Origin: Manihot esculenta
Lineage: Eukaryota; Streptophyta; Magnoliopsida; Malpighiales; Euphorbiaceae
DNA length: 64,000 nucleotides
Assembly (NCBI RefSeq): GCF_001659605.2
Contig: NC_035171.2
Location: 1,802,227-1,866,226 of the forward strand
Direction: 5' to 3'
The notes beneath the pieces are model-generated. The model saw only the letters and a program-made list of their open reading frames with translations. It was not told the origin of the DNA and made no database searches. Numbering within the stretch: the first letter of the stretch is position 1; each line of letters begins with the position of its first letter. Shown here in pieces: positions 26,281 through 37,660 of this stretch. Made by a program: the position numbers and the translations under genes.

Positions 26281-27198
26281 ACTGAAGAATTGTCAGATAT
26301 GGTGATGCTTTAATACAAATCCCAGATTGCTCAGCAAGGGGATCTATTGCTTCAAGACCTAGTTCCACCAATAACGTCCACAAAAACATGAATGTTCAGT
26401 AGAAGGAAAAAGGGAATCCAGGCTATCTTTCCATATCTTAGTCCTTTCAAAGGAGTTCAAAATTGCAGTTACTAAATATATAAATATGTAAGTTCAAATA
26501 CAAATCTACAGAGCTTTTTCAAACACAAATTTACAGAGCTTTTATAATGTTGTAAAAGCTAAGCTTGCTGGGGCACACAGAACTAGGATGATCTGCAAGC
26601 AGAGTTTTATCTCTCTCTTTTTCTTTGGTGGGTGTTGATAGGGATGTTGCGAAGAATGCTGGATTATGGCAAAGCAATCCAATGTAATAGAAAGTGATGA
26701 ATTTCCAAGAGTATACACATGCATTATCACATATCCTACATACATTTACATGAAATCAAGCACATCTATCATATAGCAAGGCTAAGAATGTTTATTTGCA
26801 GAAGGTTGCACATGCTGATGTTGATGATTCTACATCCACAGTTCATGGCAAAGAAAAGATAGGTAGAGCACTCTTTTTTTTTTTTTAAAAAAAATAACAT
26901 ATATTTTCGCTACAAGCAATCCAAAAGAGACAATCATGAAAGTGATGTAATGAGTAATGCAAGTCCTTCCTTACAATCGCGGTAGCACTCTTACATTTGG
27001 CATAACCTACAGAACCAATTTTCCAGGCTTGAAAACCCTAATATCTCATATAGAAATTTTAATGTGAAAAATTGTAATTAATAAATTATAAAAAATAATA
27101 TAGTTTAAATAAAAAATGAAATGAAAATTTTATCAACCGTTATCAAATACTTAGTTTAACTGTTTGTACCCTGACAAAACGCCGAGGATTCTCAACTT

Positions 27199-28190
27199 AT
27201 GAATGGTTGCGCCACTACTCCTTTCTTCCCATCCAGAGGGTTGAGACAGGGTGACTCTTTGTCACCATACTTGATCCTCTACACAACTCAAGCTCTGTCT
27301 TGCATTCTGACAAAGGAGACTGTTGCAGGACATCTTTCTGGCTTTAAGATTACAAGGGGTGCACCAACTATAACAAACATGTCCTTTGCTGATGGCACTC
27401 TCCTGTTTGGGAAAGCATCAAAGGAAGAAGCAGTAGCAATAAATGAAGTCCTCCACAAATACACTGAAGCAACTGGTCAGAGAATAAACTTCCACAAGTC
27501 AAACATCAATTTTAGCAGTAAAATTCCTTTTAGTTTGAGGAAGGATTTGTTAACTATCCTCACAATGAAGAAATGGATATCTCTGACAAATATTTAGGTC
27601 TCCCTGCTATATAGGGAGATTTGATTAATCAGAAACCTATTCAGAAAGCAGTTAACTGCCCTCCAAAAATCAATCTATTAGCAGATTTGATTAGTCACAA
27701 CACTTTGGAGTGGAAGTATGATCTGGTTAGTGTTTTGTTCAATAGACCCGTTGCCATGAAATTTTTTTCTATTCCTATCGGCCCAGTGGGATGTGAAGAG
27801 GAACTAATATGGCATTACGAGAATTCAGGCTCTTATTCAGTAAAATTAGGGTACACTCTTCTATCTAAAGGTTTTCGACAGGAGAAGATTCGGTCACCAT
27901 CATCTTCAAACTCCATATCTGCAGAAATTTGGAACACTATATGTGAGATATAGATATTCAACCAAAGGTGAGATGTTCTTATGGAGCGCTATGTTGAATG
28001 CAATTGTTGTTAAAAAGAATTTGGCTGAAAGAAAAATGCCGGTAGATCCTACGTGTCCTATATGCGATGCATTGGCGCATCGTCTGGCGAGACTGGTTTG
28101 TGCTAATTCTCTGCCTTTTAATTGGATTTCTTGTATGTCTAGGAAGCTGAACGATATTTGTTCTTTGGAAACTGCTTAATGTAATATCTA
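27199..28190 (+). mobile_element. LINE reverse-transcriptase fragment, copy B
   Basis: This is the duplicate of the 22.6-kb LINE fragment. RT motif GLRQGDSLSPYLI and the catalytic box, here SFADGTLLFGKAS, are in one frame. The second Asp of FADD is Gly, which would abolish catalysis. Downstream pieces, 27,621-27,953 and 27,943-28,179, hold the thumb/zf-RVT region (CPICDALAHRLARLVC). Frame breaks separate the pieces. The fragment is inactive. Confidence 0.8.
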
Positions 28191-28313
28191 TTTTCGCTCG
28201 CTAAAAAATAAAAAATAGAGGGACCAAATATATGCTATAAATCCCAGTGGGAATAAGCAATTCCAAATATTTCCTTCCTAGGGTTTACGGAGGTTGTCTT
28301 CTGGATCCTAACG

Positions 28314-29427
28314 ATGCACGTCTCCAAAAAGAAAAAAGGATTGACGGATCTAGATGGTCTACCCAAGCAATGCGAAGGAGTTGTCGATAAAACAACCGGT
28401 GAAGAGGATGAAGATGCCGATAGCACCATCGGTGAAGAGGCTGAAGATAGCTCCGACGGTGAGTAAAGTGAGGAGGGCTCCCCGTTCGATCTTTCCAAAC
28501 TGGGTTCCGAAGTAATAGTGTACCGTGGTTCCGGTGTCGGTAACAGAGATGGTTATGGATCGGATGACACCGATTACGAGGGCGAGCAGAGGGATGTATA
28601 TCTTAAATAGAGACGTCAGTACAGGGAAAGCGAGGTAATTATATATCACTATTGTCTTTGTATTTTTTTTTATAATTACCTTTTTTTAATGGATTTGAGT
28701 TCCTACTTCAGGGATTTGATTTTGATGATTATCCCAAGCAAACTGAGGGAGAACTTTTCCTTGGTGTTGCTCGTCATGTCGATTTCGAAGATGAAGATGG
28801 CTTTTATACCAAAGGCTGCAGAGAGGCACTTGCGTATGCTGTCCAGGAACAGAATAAGAAGGTGGACATCTCTGTTATAGATGCTAAATATTGTAAATTT
28901 TATCCAAATTTACATGCATATTTTGAATAATTTGATTGTATCGAATGAATTCCTCACGGATGAGACACAAATATGGATAATTTCGTATATTCTTAATTGC
29001 TCTTGCCTTATTTCTGTACACCTCCAGATTATTAACTTCACACATATTTCATGTTTGTGTAGGGTGGAAATCTGAGACCTCTTGAGATTATCAAGGCAAA
29101 TGGTGAATCAATCGGATTGTATCACATAACTTTCAGAGCTGAAGATACGAAACGACTAGGGGAAATCAAAGTTTATCAAACTAGGGTCTTCTATAGTTTG
29201 GTTCCTGATTGTGACCACAATGAAGTCTTTATTTTCAGGTTAAAGGAAGGTAATTTTAAAAATTAAAAAAAAAAAGAATTTATATCTGTGCTCTGCTCAT
29301 TTTTAAATTAATTTGTGTTGCTTATTTTATTTTATATGATTTTTTTATTTATTTTTATGATTTTTTTTTCCAATGATCTAAGTTACTTGATGCTTATTAA
29401 TATATTGTAGATGACAAAGCTAATTGA
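28314..29427 (+). pseudogene. Cystatin-like gene, copy B (nonsense-disabled)
   Basis: All four exons and splice sites of copy A are present (28314-about 28634, 28712-28861, 29063-29249, 29411-29427). Exon 1 has TAA at 28,464-28,466 (codon 51, after SSDGE), and a later in-frame TAG in the YLK(Y)RR segment. Exons 2 and 3 remain open and read GFDFDDYPKQTEGELFLGVA and NLRPLEIIKANGESIG, with one extra codon (KRLG for KLG). An intact downstream frame with two stops upstream suggests recent loss of function. Confidence 0.8.
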
Positions 29428-30033
29428 AATATGAGGAGAATACTGGAAGATACTTTCTATAAAAACCAAGACATGTCTATGGAGTGATTTTAGAGCTTTT
29501 TTCAATTGAGAATTTGTAGTTCATGGTATGTTACGGTGATGATCGTGTATTAGACTTATTAGACTTGCCCGTACTTTATGAACAGATAATGATTTTTTTT
29601 TTTTAATCTTGAAATTAAGTTCTTTTAGACTACAGAAAAGAGCATATATTTTAACCGCCAGCCTTACATGGTATTTGGCGTTATTTCTTAAACTGATTAA
29701 TTTGCTCTCCTTCTCTTTCGCTATTATTTATTTCCGCTTATTAATGATACACGCATAGGATGAACATGTTGCTCCATCATTTTCCAAGTTTTATGGATAG
29801 GGAAGTTGTTCCTTAGCTTCTTCTTTCAAACGAATATCACCATTTGCAGCTTTTACACTTATAGTGTGGGATATTAGGCTCAACATTTGCATCAGCATGA
29901 TGATTTTTTATCTTTCCCCAAAATTGTGTGAAGCCAGTAGTCAGACAAACATTTCGTGTAACAGAACTTGGAGGTTCCAAAAAGATCCGTGTTTGAACTT
30001 GCAATTGAAGTTAAACCTTTTCATTTGGAATTT

Positions 30034-30390
30034 CTATATCCTAAAATGTTCCTCGAACCATTTACTTGCATCCAACGTCCACCAGATGGTACTTGCATCC
30101 AACGTCCACCAGAGAATGATCAAACTCAAAACAATACCCAAAGCCACCGGTGCATAGTTCAATGTGTCCGAAGAAATTGGGTAATAAGTTGGCAAAAGAA
30201 AAACAGAATCAGTTGTAACAAATCCACAGGAAGGGCAATAAAGCATAAAATGGCCCAGCGTTGAAATTCTTCTCAGCCATTGCCATTCTAGTGAAAATTG
30301 GAACAGTATTGTCACCAATCCATCCAATTGTGTTTATGGAAGTTATGGCAGTGAAGACGACAATGACTTTTTAAGTGGGTAGTCCTAGCA
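30034..30390 (-). pseudogene. BAT1-like amino-acid permease, 3' fragment
   Basis: The minus-strand remnant reads VIVVFTAITSINTIGWIGDN, PIFTRMAMAEKNF, then PTYYPISSDTLNYAPVALGI and a terminal WWTLDASKWFEEHF. This resembles the last transmembrane segments of plant APC-family permeases of the BAT1/GABA-permease type. The segment carries a stop (LPT*KV), a frame break in the middle and a 27-bp tandem duplication (WWTLDASTI/WWTLDASKW). The family name is from memory of conserved motifs. The fragment lies downstream of cystatin-like copy B, and a related fragment lies downstream of copy C. Confidence 0.55.
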
Positions 30391-30490
30391 AAATGCAAAT
30401 GGCTGCATAGAGCCAACCATACTCTATTTGACGAAACTAGAGTAAGCGGAAATAATATAGAGAGGTTCACCGTACTCCATTTGATGTAAC

Positions 30491-31465
30491 TAGAATAAGC
30501 GGAAAGAGGTGCTTGAGGAAGGAGAGTAAGGAGTGAAGGGTAATTATGAAATTAAAATTAATTGGTTGACAGCTAAATTTGACTGTTTCTTTTTGGTTAA
30601 CACAAATAAATTATAAAGATATTTTAATTTAATTTATAAAATATGGGAATAATTTAATATGTGAAATTAATTATTTTTATTTTTACACCACAAATTACAT
30701 AATTTTAGTAATCGAATTAAATTAATTTAAAAATTAATTAAATTAAATTGATTTATTTTTATTTAATTCAATTATAAATTATTCAAATTTCATACCTTAC
30801 AATTAATTTCCATTTTTAACCAAAATATAATACAATTACGTAATGGAAAAATATAACACAATTATGCAATGGAAAACATAATACATCTTTCTAACCTTTA
30901 AAAAATATAAAATCATTTCAACAATCAAATTTAAAGCCACAAAATATGAAATTATGTACTTCAACAAAAAACTTGCAATTCTTGTAATTAGTTTTTTATA
31001 AGAAATCTAGTTATTAGGAATTTGAAGAAGACTAGATACTGAGATGGATGAAAACCCAATAAGATCATTTTTAATGAATGGTGTGAATCATAAAATTTGA
31101 GATTGAAATTGATGAAAACTGAAAACCATGAATGTTAATGAGATTTTAGACGGTCTATGAAATGTGAATATGAAAGAAGACTGTAGGATGAAATCCAATT
31201 CTTTTGTGCATGTGCAAAAATAAATATAAATCTTTGAAGATGATTCAGATGATATTATTGGAAGACAAATTAGAGGAAACAAGAACAATGACATGGCTTT
31301 CCTTGAAATGACAATGGAAGAGAAACTAGATATTATTTAGTTTCTAGCTTGCGGGTGAGATAACGAGAACCGGAAAAAATAATAAAATATGAAAGTGAAG
31401 ATTTTACACAACGATGCAAATGAGTTTCGTATGTAAAACTTAAAACTGTAGTGTATTATTTACTA
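30491..31465. other. AT-rich intergenic DNA, nothing recognised
   Basis: No exon, transposon end or RNA gene was recognised. Only short unassigned frames are present. Confidence 0.5.
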
Positions 31466-31469
31466 TTGA

Positions 31470-31535
31470 TAGTTGCATGCCTAGGAAGCCGAACGATATT
31501 TGTTCTTTGAAAGCTCTTAATGCAATATCTTTTTC
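31470..31535 (+). mobile_element. LINE 3' tail remnant upstream of copy C
   Basis: The GAAGCCGAACGATATTTGTT and following CTTTTCGCTCGATAAAAAAT segments match the extreme 3' end of the LINE fragments at 23.5 and 28.15 kb. Only the last 60 bp or so survive. Shared position, just before the cystatin-like promoter, shows that the LINE insertion predates the split of copies A, B and C. Confidence 0.7.
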
Positions 31536-31710
31536 GCTCGATAAAAAATAAAAAATAGAGGGACCAAATAAAAAATTGATAATATTTGAGGGATTAAATA
31601 CAAATTTGGTTATTATATTTGGATTCCTATGCTATAAATCCCAGTGGGAATAAGCAATTCCGAATATTTCCTTCCTAGGGTTTACGGAAGGTTTCTTCTG
31701 GATCCTAACG

Positions 31711-32765
31711 ATGCACGTCTCCAAAAAGAGAAAAGGATTGACGGATCTAGATGGTCTACCCAAGCAATGCGAAGAAGGAGTTGTCGATAAAACCACCGGT
31801 GAAGAGGATGAAGATGCCGATAGCACCATCGGTGAAGAGGCTGAAGATAGCTCCGACGGTGAGGAAAGTGAGGAGGGCTCCCCGATCGATCCTTACAAAC
31901 TCGGTTCCGAAGTAATAGTTTTCGATGGTTCCGAGGGTAACAGAGATGGTTATGGATCTGATGACACCGATTACGAGGACGAGCAGAGGGATGTATATCT
32001 TAAATACAGACGTCAGTACAGGGAAAGCGAGGTAATTATATATCACTATTGTCTTTGTATTTTTTTTTTTATAATTACCTTTTTTTAATGGATTTGAGTT
32101 CCTACTTTAGGGATTTGATTTTGATGATTATCCCAAGCCAATTAAGGGAGAAATGTTCTTTGGTGTTGCTCGTCATGTCAATTTGGAAGATGAAGATGGC
32201 TTTTATACCAAAGGCTGCAGAGAGGCACTTGCATATGCTGTCCAGGAACAGAATAAGAAGGTGGACATCTCTGTTATAGATGCTAAATATTGTAAATTTT
32301 ATCCAAATTTACATGCATATTTTGAATAATTTGATTGTATTGAAAGAATTCCTCACGGATGAGACACAAATATTGATGGTTTCGTATATTCTTAATTGCT
32401 TTTGCCTTATTTCTATACACCTCCAGATTATTAATTTCACACACATTTCATGTTTGTGTAGGGTGCAAATCTGAGACCTCTTGAGATTATCAAGGCAAAT
32501 GCTGAATCAATCGGATTGTATCACATAACTTTCAAAGCTGAAGATATGAAACTAGGGGAAATCAAAGTTTATCAAACTAGGGTCTTCTATAGTTTGGTTC
32601 CTGATTGTGACCAGAATCAAGTCTTTATTTTCAGGTTAAAGGAAGGTAATTTAAAAAATTTTTTTTAAAAAAAAGAATTTATATCTGTGCACTACTCATG
32701 TTTAAATTAATTTGTGTTGCTTATTTTATTTTATTTTATTTATTGTAGATGATCAAACTAATTGA
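31711..32765 (+). CDS. Acidic cystatin-like protein, copy C (intact)
   Basis: Exons 31711-32031, 32111-32260, 32462-32645 and 32749-32765 give 223 residues nearly identical to copy A: MHVSKKRKG start, acidic low-complexity segment, RRQYRESEGFDFDDYPK, GCREALAYAVQEQNKK, LEIIKANAESIGLYHITF and KVYQTRVFY. No QxVxG inhibitory loop is present. The last coding exon appears twice: 32,749 (D-DQTN-stop) and about 32,836 (D-NKAN-stop), each after a TGTAG acceptor, so alternative 3' ends are possible. Upstream, the conserved promoter region with GGGATTAAATACAAATTTGG and CTATAAATCC (TATA-like, 31,632) is shared with copies A and B. The role is unknown. Confidence 0.7.
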
Positions 32766-32969
32766 ATTATGATTGTTTTTTTTTATTTATTTCAATGAAC
32801 AAGTGAATTGATGTTTATTGTCTGTTTACTGTAGATAACAAAGCTAATTGAAATATGAGGAGAATACTGGAAGATGCTTTCTGCAAAAACCAAGACATAT
32901 CTATGTAGTGATTTTAGAACTTTATAGCTTTATGGATGGGGAAGTTTTCTTGACAAAAAAATAAAAAAG

Positions 32970-33195
32970 TTGGCAAAAGAAAAACAGAACAATTATAACA
33001 AATCCACAGCTTTGAAATTCTTCTCAGCCATTGACGTTGTAGTGAAAATTGGAACTGCATTGCCACCTATCCATCCGATTGTCCTTGTGGAAGTTATGGC
33101 AGTGAAGACGACAATGACTTTCAAGGTGGATAGTCCTAGCAAAAATGGTGATGGCTGCATAAAGTCAACCATACTGTGTTTGACGAAACTAGAAT
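32970..33195 (-). pseudogene. BAT1-like permease fragment downstream of copy C
   Basis: The minus strand reads LGLSTLKVIVVFTAITSTRT, IGWIGGNAVPIF and SMAEKNFKAVDLL. It matches the upstream half of the 30.2-kb permease fragment and stops where that one continues into PTYYP. Only a single exon piece survives. Its position after copy C mirrors that of the fragment after copy B, so the permease debris was part of the ancestral duplicated unit. Confidence 0.55.
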
Positions 33196-33559
33196 AAGCG
33201 GACATAATAATAATATATAGAGGTGATCAAGGAAGGAAAGTGAAGGAAGGAGAGGTAATTATGGAATAAAAAAATTTTAATTGACTAACGGCTAACTTGC
33301 ATAGTCTTTTTGAATAATAAAAGTAAATTATAAAAATATTTTAATGTAATTTATAAAATCTCAATTTGCATAATTTCAGCAACCGAACTGATTTACAAGA
33401 TTGAACATTTATCTCAATTTGATTTGATTATGAGATATTCTAATTTCATATCGGACAACTTAACTTCCATTTTCAACTAAAATATAACACATTTAAGCAA
33501 TGGAAAAGATGTAAGCTGATAGTGATATAATACTTATAAATAATGTCTTTTTCTTCCAA

Positions 33560-34640
33560 AATGGTAATTAAAATAGTTTCTAAATAATCTTATCATCAAA
33601 AGATTAAACAAGAAAATATAAATAGACAAATTCCACCAATTGAATTTCTTAATTATTAATCTACCAAACATGGCTTTATCAATCAGCCTCTTGGGGTGCA
33701 AATCATGCTTGCCAACTGGGATGAATAATTATTGCGTGAAACCTACCGATTAAAACTATTTTATCGATCTGATTGATCAGCTTGATTTGATTAATTGATT
33801 TGATTTAAACAAACAATTTAATCTGATCGATCAGTATGAATTGAGAGAATAATTCAATTTAATTTAAGTAAATATTCTGATTTGATTGATCATTTAGATT
33901 TGATATGATATATAATCAATGTTTAATATAATCAATCGATCCGATCAATTAATTTGATTCAATTGAGATGATATGATATAAATTAATATCCATAGTTTTT
34001 TCCAATTTAATCTAATGTAAAAAAAATTAATTGTATAAAAAAAAAGAAATTGATAATAATTTTTTTTAAAACTTATAATATCTAATATATAAGAGAGAAT
34101 TTCAATTATACATATTGATTTAGTATAAATTTAACTTGTGAAATTATACATATATCTCAATTAATCCACGTTAATATAAATCCACTTCATCCCTCAAGTT
34201 TTTCCATATACTAATCCTATGTCTTGTCATGCAATTGCCGGTAGAGAATGATTTGGCAACACATTATATAATAATTTCTCGATTATATTAAATGTTTTTA
34301 GGGAAGTTTATTTACCCAATTAGTAATATAAAATCATAATTTTGTAGTTTCCTGAAATAAATATCATTACTTATTAATAAATTTTAATCTAATGGGTAAG
34401 TGTATTTGAATAAATGTGAGAGATCTCATATTTTATTTTTTTAATTTTCAAATTTTATTTAAAAAAAACTATTAATGCAGTTTAAATCATTAGTATTTAA
34501 GTCATTCTTAAAATTAAAAGAAATTTCAGATTTAAATTCATAATCAAAATCAATTGTATAAAAAAAATTTGATTAGCCACGTTTATTAGCCACTGTTTAA
34601 GTGTGTGAACATGTTAGAGAGGTTTTTATTGGCTAAATAC
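33560..34640. repeat. Segmental duplicate block, copy 2 (partner at 17.2-18.4 kb)
   Basis: Ordered similarity to 17,245-18,300 is clear in the landmark segments, for example CTACCAAACATGG...TTTATCAATCAG near 33,665 and AAGTGTGTGAACATGTTA near 34,602. Inside it, 33,770-33,990 is a GATTGATC-rich low-complexity expansion that copy 1 lacks. Similarity is interrupted at about 34,637 and resumes at about 36,365. Confidence 0.55.
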
Positions 34641-34981
34641 ATCATACTTGTACTATTGACTTTTTGCCTAATACACCCTTTACTAAAATCTTAATCTATT
34701 GAGCATCTAAACTCTTGAAAAATATAATAATTAAGCACAAAATTACACAGTCAGCATAAAGCGTGTTATCACGCGAGAAGTAGCCAGTGGATGACTTTTC
34801 TATTACTTATGTGGCACTCTCTATTATTTTAATTATTAAATTTAATCAAAATTAAAAAGAATTGTATTAAAAGTGGAAAGGAATGTGACCTGAAAGCATT
34901 TCTTGGTCTGAAAGTGGTAGGGCTCTAAACGAGTCCGACTATTTCTCTGGCTAGCTTTACACGAAAAGCTGCTCATAAAAG

Positions 34982-35260
34982 TTGAATGAGCTCAACTTCA
35001 CCTCAATGCAGCAGATTAAGTTGGAAGGTGCTATTGTCGTGTCTACATGGAGTGCTTTTAATTCCCCAATGGTTAAGACCCAAGACTGGCTTGGTAATAA
35101 TCTGCGTAGTAATAATGTGAACCATCATGGAGAAAGGAATAATCTCAGGACAGGTCAAAAGAAGCACATGCAGCAGCTTATACCTATCGGTGCAACAGAC
35201 CAAGGAGTATGTTTCTCAAGTTGTTTATGTCAATTGTCTTTCAAAATTGAGATAAGGTAG
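34982..35260 (+). other. Unrecognised gene fragment
   Basis: A 92-codon open frame reads MQQIKLEGAIVVSTWSAF, TQDWLGNNLRSNN and MQQLIPIGATDQGVCFSS, with normal-looking amino-acid composition. I cannot name the family. It lies between the left breakpoint of the mosaic insertion and a LINE RNase H remnant, and may be another captured exon. Confidence 0.3.
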
Positions 35261-35321
35261 CTACCAAAGTTGAATGAAAAAAATGAGTAGAAGGGCACTG
35301 TGAAAATCAATATGGATGGCT

Positions 35322-35501
35322 TGCCTTATTAATCCATATCAGAATATCTCTTTCAAGCATGTGTACAAAAAGACCAACAGATGCACCAATGGGCTAGCTA
35401 AGATGACATCTAACTTTTCTAATGGTGTGCATGTTCTTGATTTGCCCACGTTAGACCTTGTTCAAAGGTTGGTTCATGATGATGATGATTATAGTTTATG
35501 A
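35322..35501 (+). mobile_element. LINE RNase H C-terminal remnant
   Basis: The frame reads FKHVYKKTNRCTNGLAKM, then GVHVLDLPTLDLVQRLVHDD and a stop. This matches the usual C-terminal RNase H end of plant L1-type ORF2 (pattern HVYREANRCADxLAK, followed by a proline-rich tail). The active-site part is absent. No poly-A tail or TSD is evident. Confidence 0.6.
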
Positions 35502-35637
35502 TTTTATGCCTTATAGAAGTTTTAATAAGTTCCTTTATCAATTACTCAATTACATACTCAATGGGCATTGCTTATCTTAGGTTTAATTTTACATACATTG
35601 ATGTTAAATATAGTTTGTGCAATAATCTCCACATGTT

Positions 35638-35850
35638 GTAGATAATTATATTAAGGACGCTATAAATCTCATTGCAACAAAAAAACATAGTGATATTGTT
35701 TCTGCCTTGAACCTTCTAGATGTGGCCTGGCTCTCTCTCCTCACTTTGAAGTTGCTCTGGAATTGAAAGCTAAATCTTTACTCCATTTTAGGCAATTCAA
35801 GGACGTGACTGATATGCTTCAAGACTACATTTCCAGTCTTAAAATAGAAA
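35638..35850 (+). pseudogene. TPR-protein exon fragment
   Basis: After a TTGTAG acceptor-like site, the frame reads DAINLIATKKHSDIVSALNL LDVA. A one- or two-base shift then leads into LSPHFEVALELKAKSLLHF and FKDVTDMLQDYISSLK. This resembles a plant tetratricopeptide-like protein (pattern SPHFEVALELKARSLLYLRR). The frameshift shows that it is not functional. Only one exon is present, so it is a gene fragment, not a whole pseudogene. Confidence 0.45.
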
Positions 35851-36474
35851 AAAAGAATCTTAGAAAATGGTTGCAATAGCTTTTGAAAGAACAAGTCAAG
35901 CTTTTGCCTTCTACTAACCGATCCTTAGGGATAGCAAAAAGAAATTTAAGTTTCAATTGTTTCCCTATCTTAGACTTGAAGAAAAATGATGGCAGAATTT
36001 TGTGAAGACTGCGAGAAAGGGATATAAGAAGTGGTTTACATATTAAAAAAGAAGAAATCACGAGAGATAATGAAGTGAATCCCTTTTTTAATTTTAATAT
36101 ATGCCCACTTCATATTATATTTAATATAAATATAAATTATTATAAATATTGAATTTTTTTTTTCAAATACTCCCTATTTAATTTTGAGTAAAGGTAAGTA
36201 TCAAGTATTGAATTTAGTTGAACTCTCTCTTAAAGTTGAACACATATTCTATGCTCTGACAAGGAGAGGGAAGGTGCTGTGGTTGAGGCAAAGCAATATC
36301 ATATTAAATGAATGATCAATGTCATGAAGAAGATATGCAACCATACATTTTCTTACATGATCCATATATTATATGACATTATTCTAACATCCTATTCTGT
36401 CTCTAGTACTTAATTTGTTTGACATTTTATTTTTAATTATTTTTTTAATAGATAAAGGGCAAAATAAAAGTGGA

Positions 36475-36810
36475 ATCCAGTTCGGCTACTCACACTATAT
36501 GGCTTTACGGTTCATATTAGCTCGGTACAGAGACTGTCTGAGCCAGCAGCAGTTGAGTGCATCTTCCTGGCTCCTGACATCCCAGATATGCCTGTCTGAG
36601 GATCCCCTAGCACACCTTCTCTGCTCTGTACCATCCTTGATTTGAGCAGAGATTGCCTGAGTCATTTGTCCAGCTACTTATTGCACTGGAAAATTAGAAG
36701 TTTGACCCAGATTCAATGGATTTTGGCCCACATTATCCATAACGGTTACAGGTGCCATTGGTCCTGAGATTCCAGGTCCTATTCCCATTGCACATCCCCC
36801 AACCCTAACT
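36475..36810 (-). pseudogene. SPT20/PHL-like transcriptional coregulator fragment
   Basis: The minus strand reads MGPGISGPMAP, NVGQNPLNLGQTSNF, then a stop, GQMTQAISAQIKDGT, a frame change, and GISGMSGARKMHSTAAGSD followed by SLYRANMN. This Gly/Met/Gln-rich pattern resembles the C-terminal part of plant SPT20-domain proteins such as PHL (phytochrome-dependent late-flowering). The assignment is from memory of motif order. Stops and frameshifts show a decayed fragment. Confidence 0.4.
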
Positions 36811-36819
36811 GACCAAAAA

Positions 36820-37432
36820 ATTGGAATTTACAAACTTAAGAAAATAAACTGAGTAAACATTTACTATAGGGCAGGCAAGTTTTATGCATTCTTATGGTGT
36901 TATAAATCTGAAACATTTACTATAGTACTTGTTATGCTGATCATTGATGGGTGAATTGATTTGTCCTCGTTTTAATAAAAGCTAGAATTTGAACCAGAAT
37001 ATAATATAAGAAACTTGATAACAGTGCAATCGTTTATGATTTAACATGCGGTAATTACTTTTGAAATGGGAAAGTGACTTCGATTTTCAACTACCTGCCC
37101 AATTAAATCATTATGTATTTAACATGAAAACGGCGTGAAGGGTTGGAGAATCCTCTGCAGTTAAAGTGAGAATCCTCTGCGTTTTGTCAGAGTGAAGGGT
37201 TGAATTGAATGCAGCTCATAACATGCACATGCAAACAGAAGTTTGTTAAGCTTTTCAATTTCCGCTGATATTGCATGTCAAACCTGCTTTAAAATTAAAT
37301 TATTTTAATATTTTATAATTTATTAAAATTAAAATTCTTCAAATTATTCAAAATTTGTAATATATAATATACAAATTAAAAATAACATAAATAATAATTG
37401 ATTTAACTATATTATTCTATTATTATATAATA

Positions 37433-37463
<31 letters not shown>

Positions 37464-37600
37464 ATAATTATATTTTAAAATTTTACATATCAACAATATC
37501 AATAGTTAGAGTGATCAAATAAAAAATTGATAATATTTGAGGGGTTAAATACAAATTTGTTTATTATATTTGGATTCCTATTCTATAAATAAGACGAGCA
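36820..37600. other. AT-rich intergenic DNA with an (AT)n microsatellite
   Basis: An (AT)n run of about 22 bp lies at 37,441-37,462. From about 37,513, the GATAATATTTGAGGGGTTAA segment begins the shared upstream region of the cystatin-like family. No gene is seen. Confidence 0.5.
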
Positions 37601-37660
37601 ATTCCCCATTTTTCCTGCCTAGCGTTTGCAGAGGTTGTCTTCCTATCCTATAAATAATAG

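Larger units (their letters stand above)
25678..29655. repeat. Tandem segmental duplication, unit B
   Basis: This is the second copy of the 4-kb unit at 21,057-25,035. Unit B keeps the 33-bp NUP107 segment lost in A (around 26,102-26,134). Its cystatin-like gene is disabled. Homology to the flank of copy D (near 39,312) continues past 29,655, so unit B seems to keep the more ancestral downstream junction. Confidence 0.85.
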
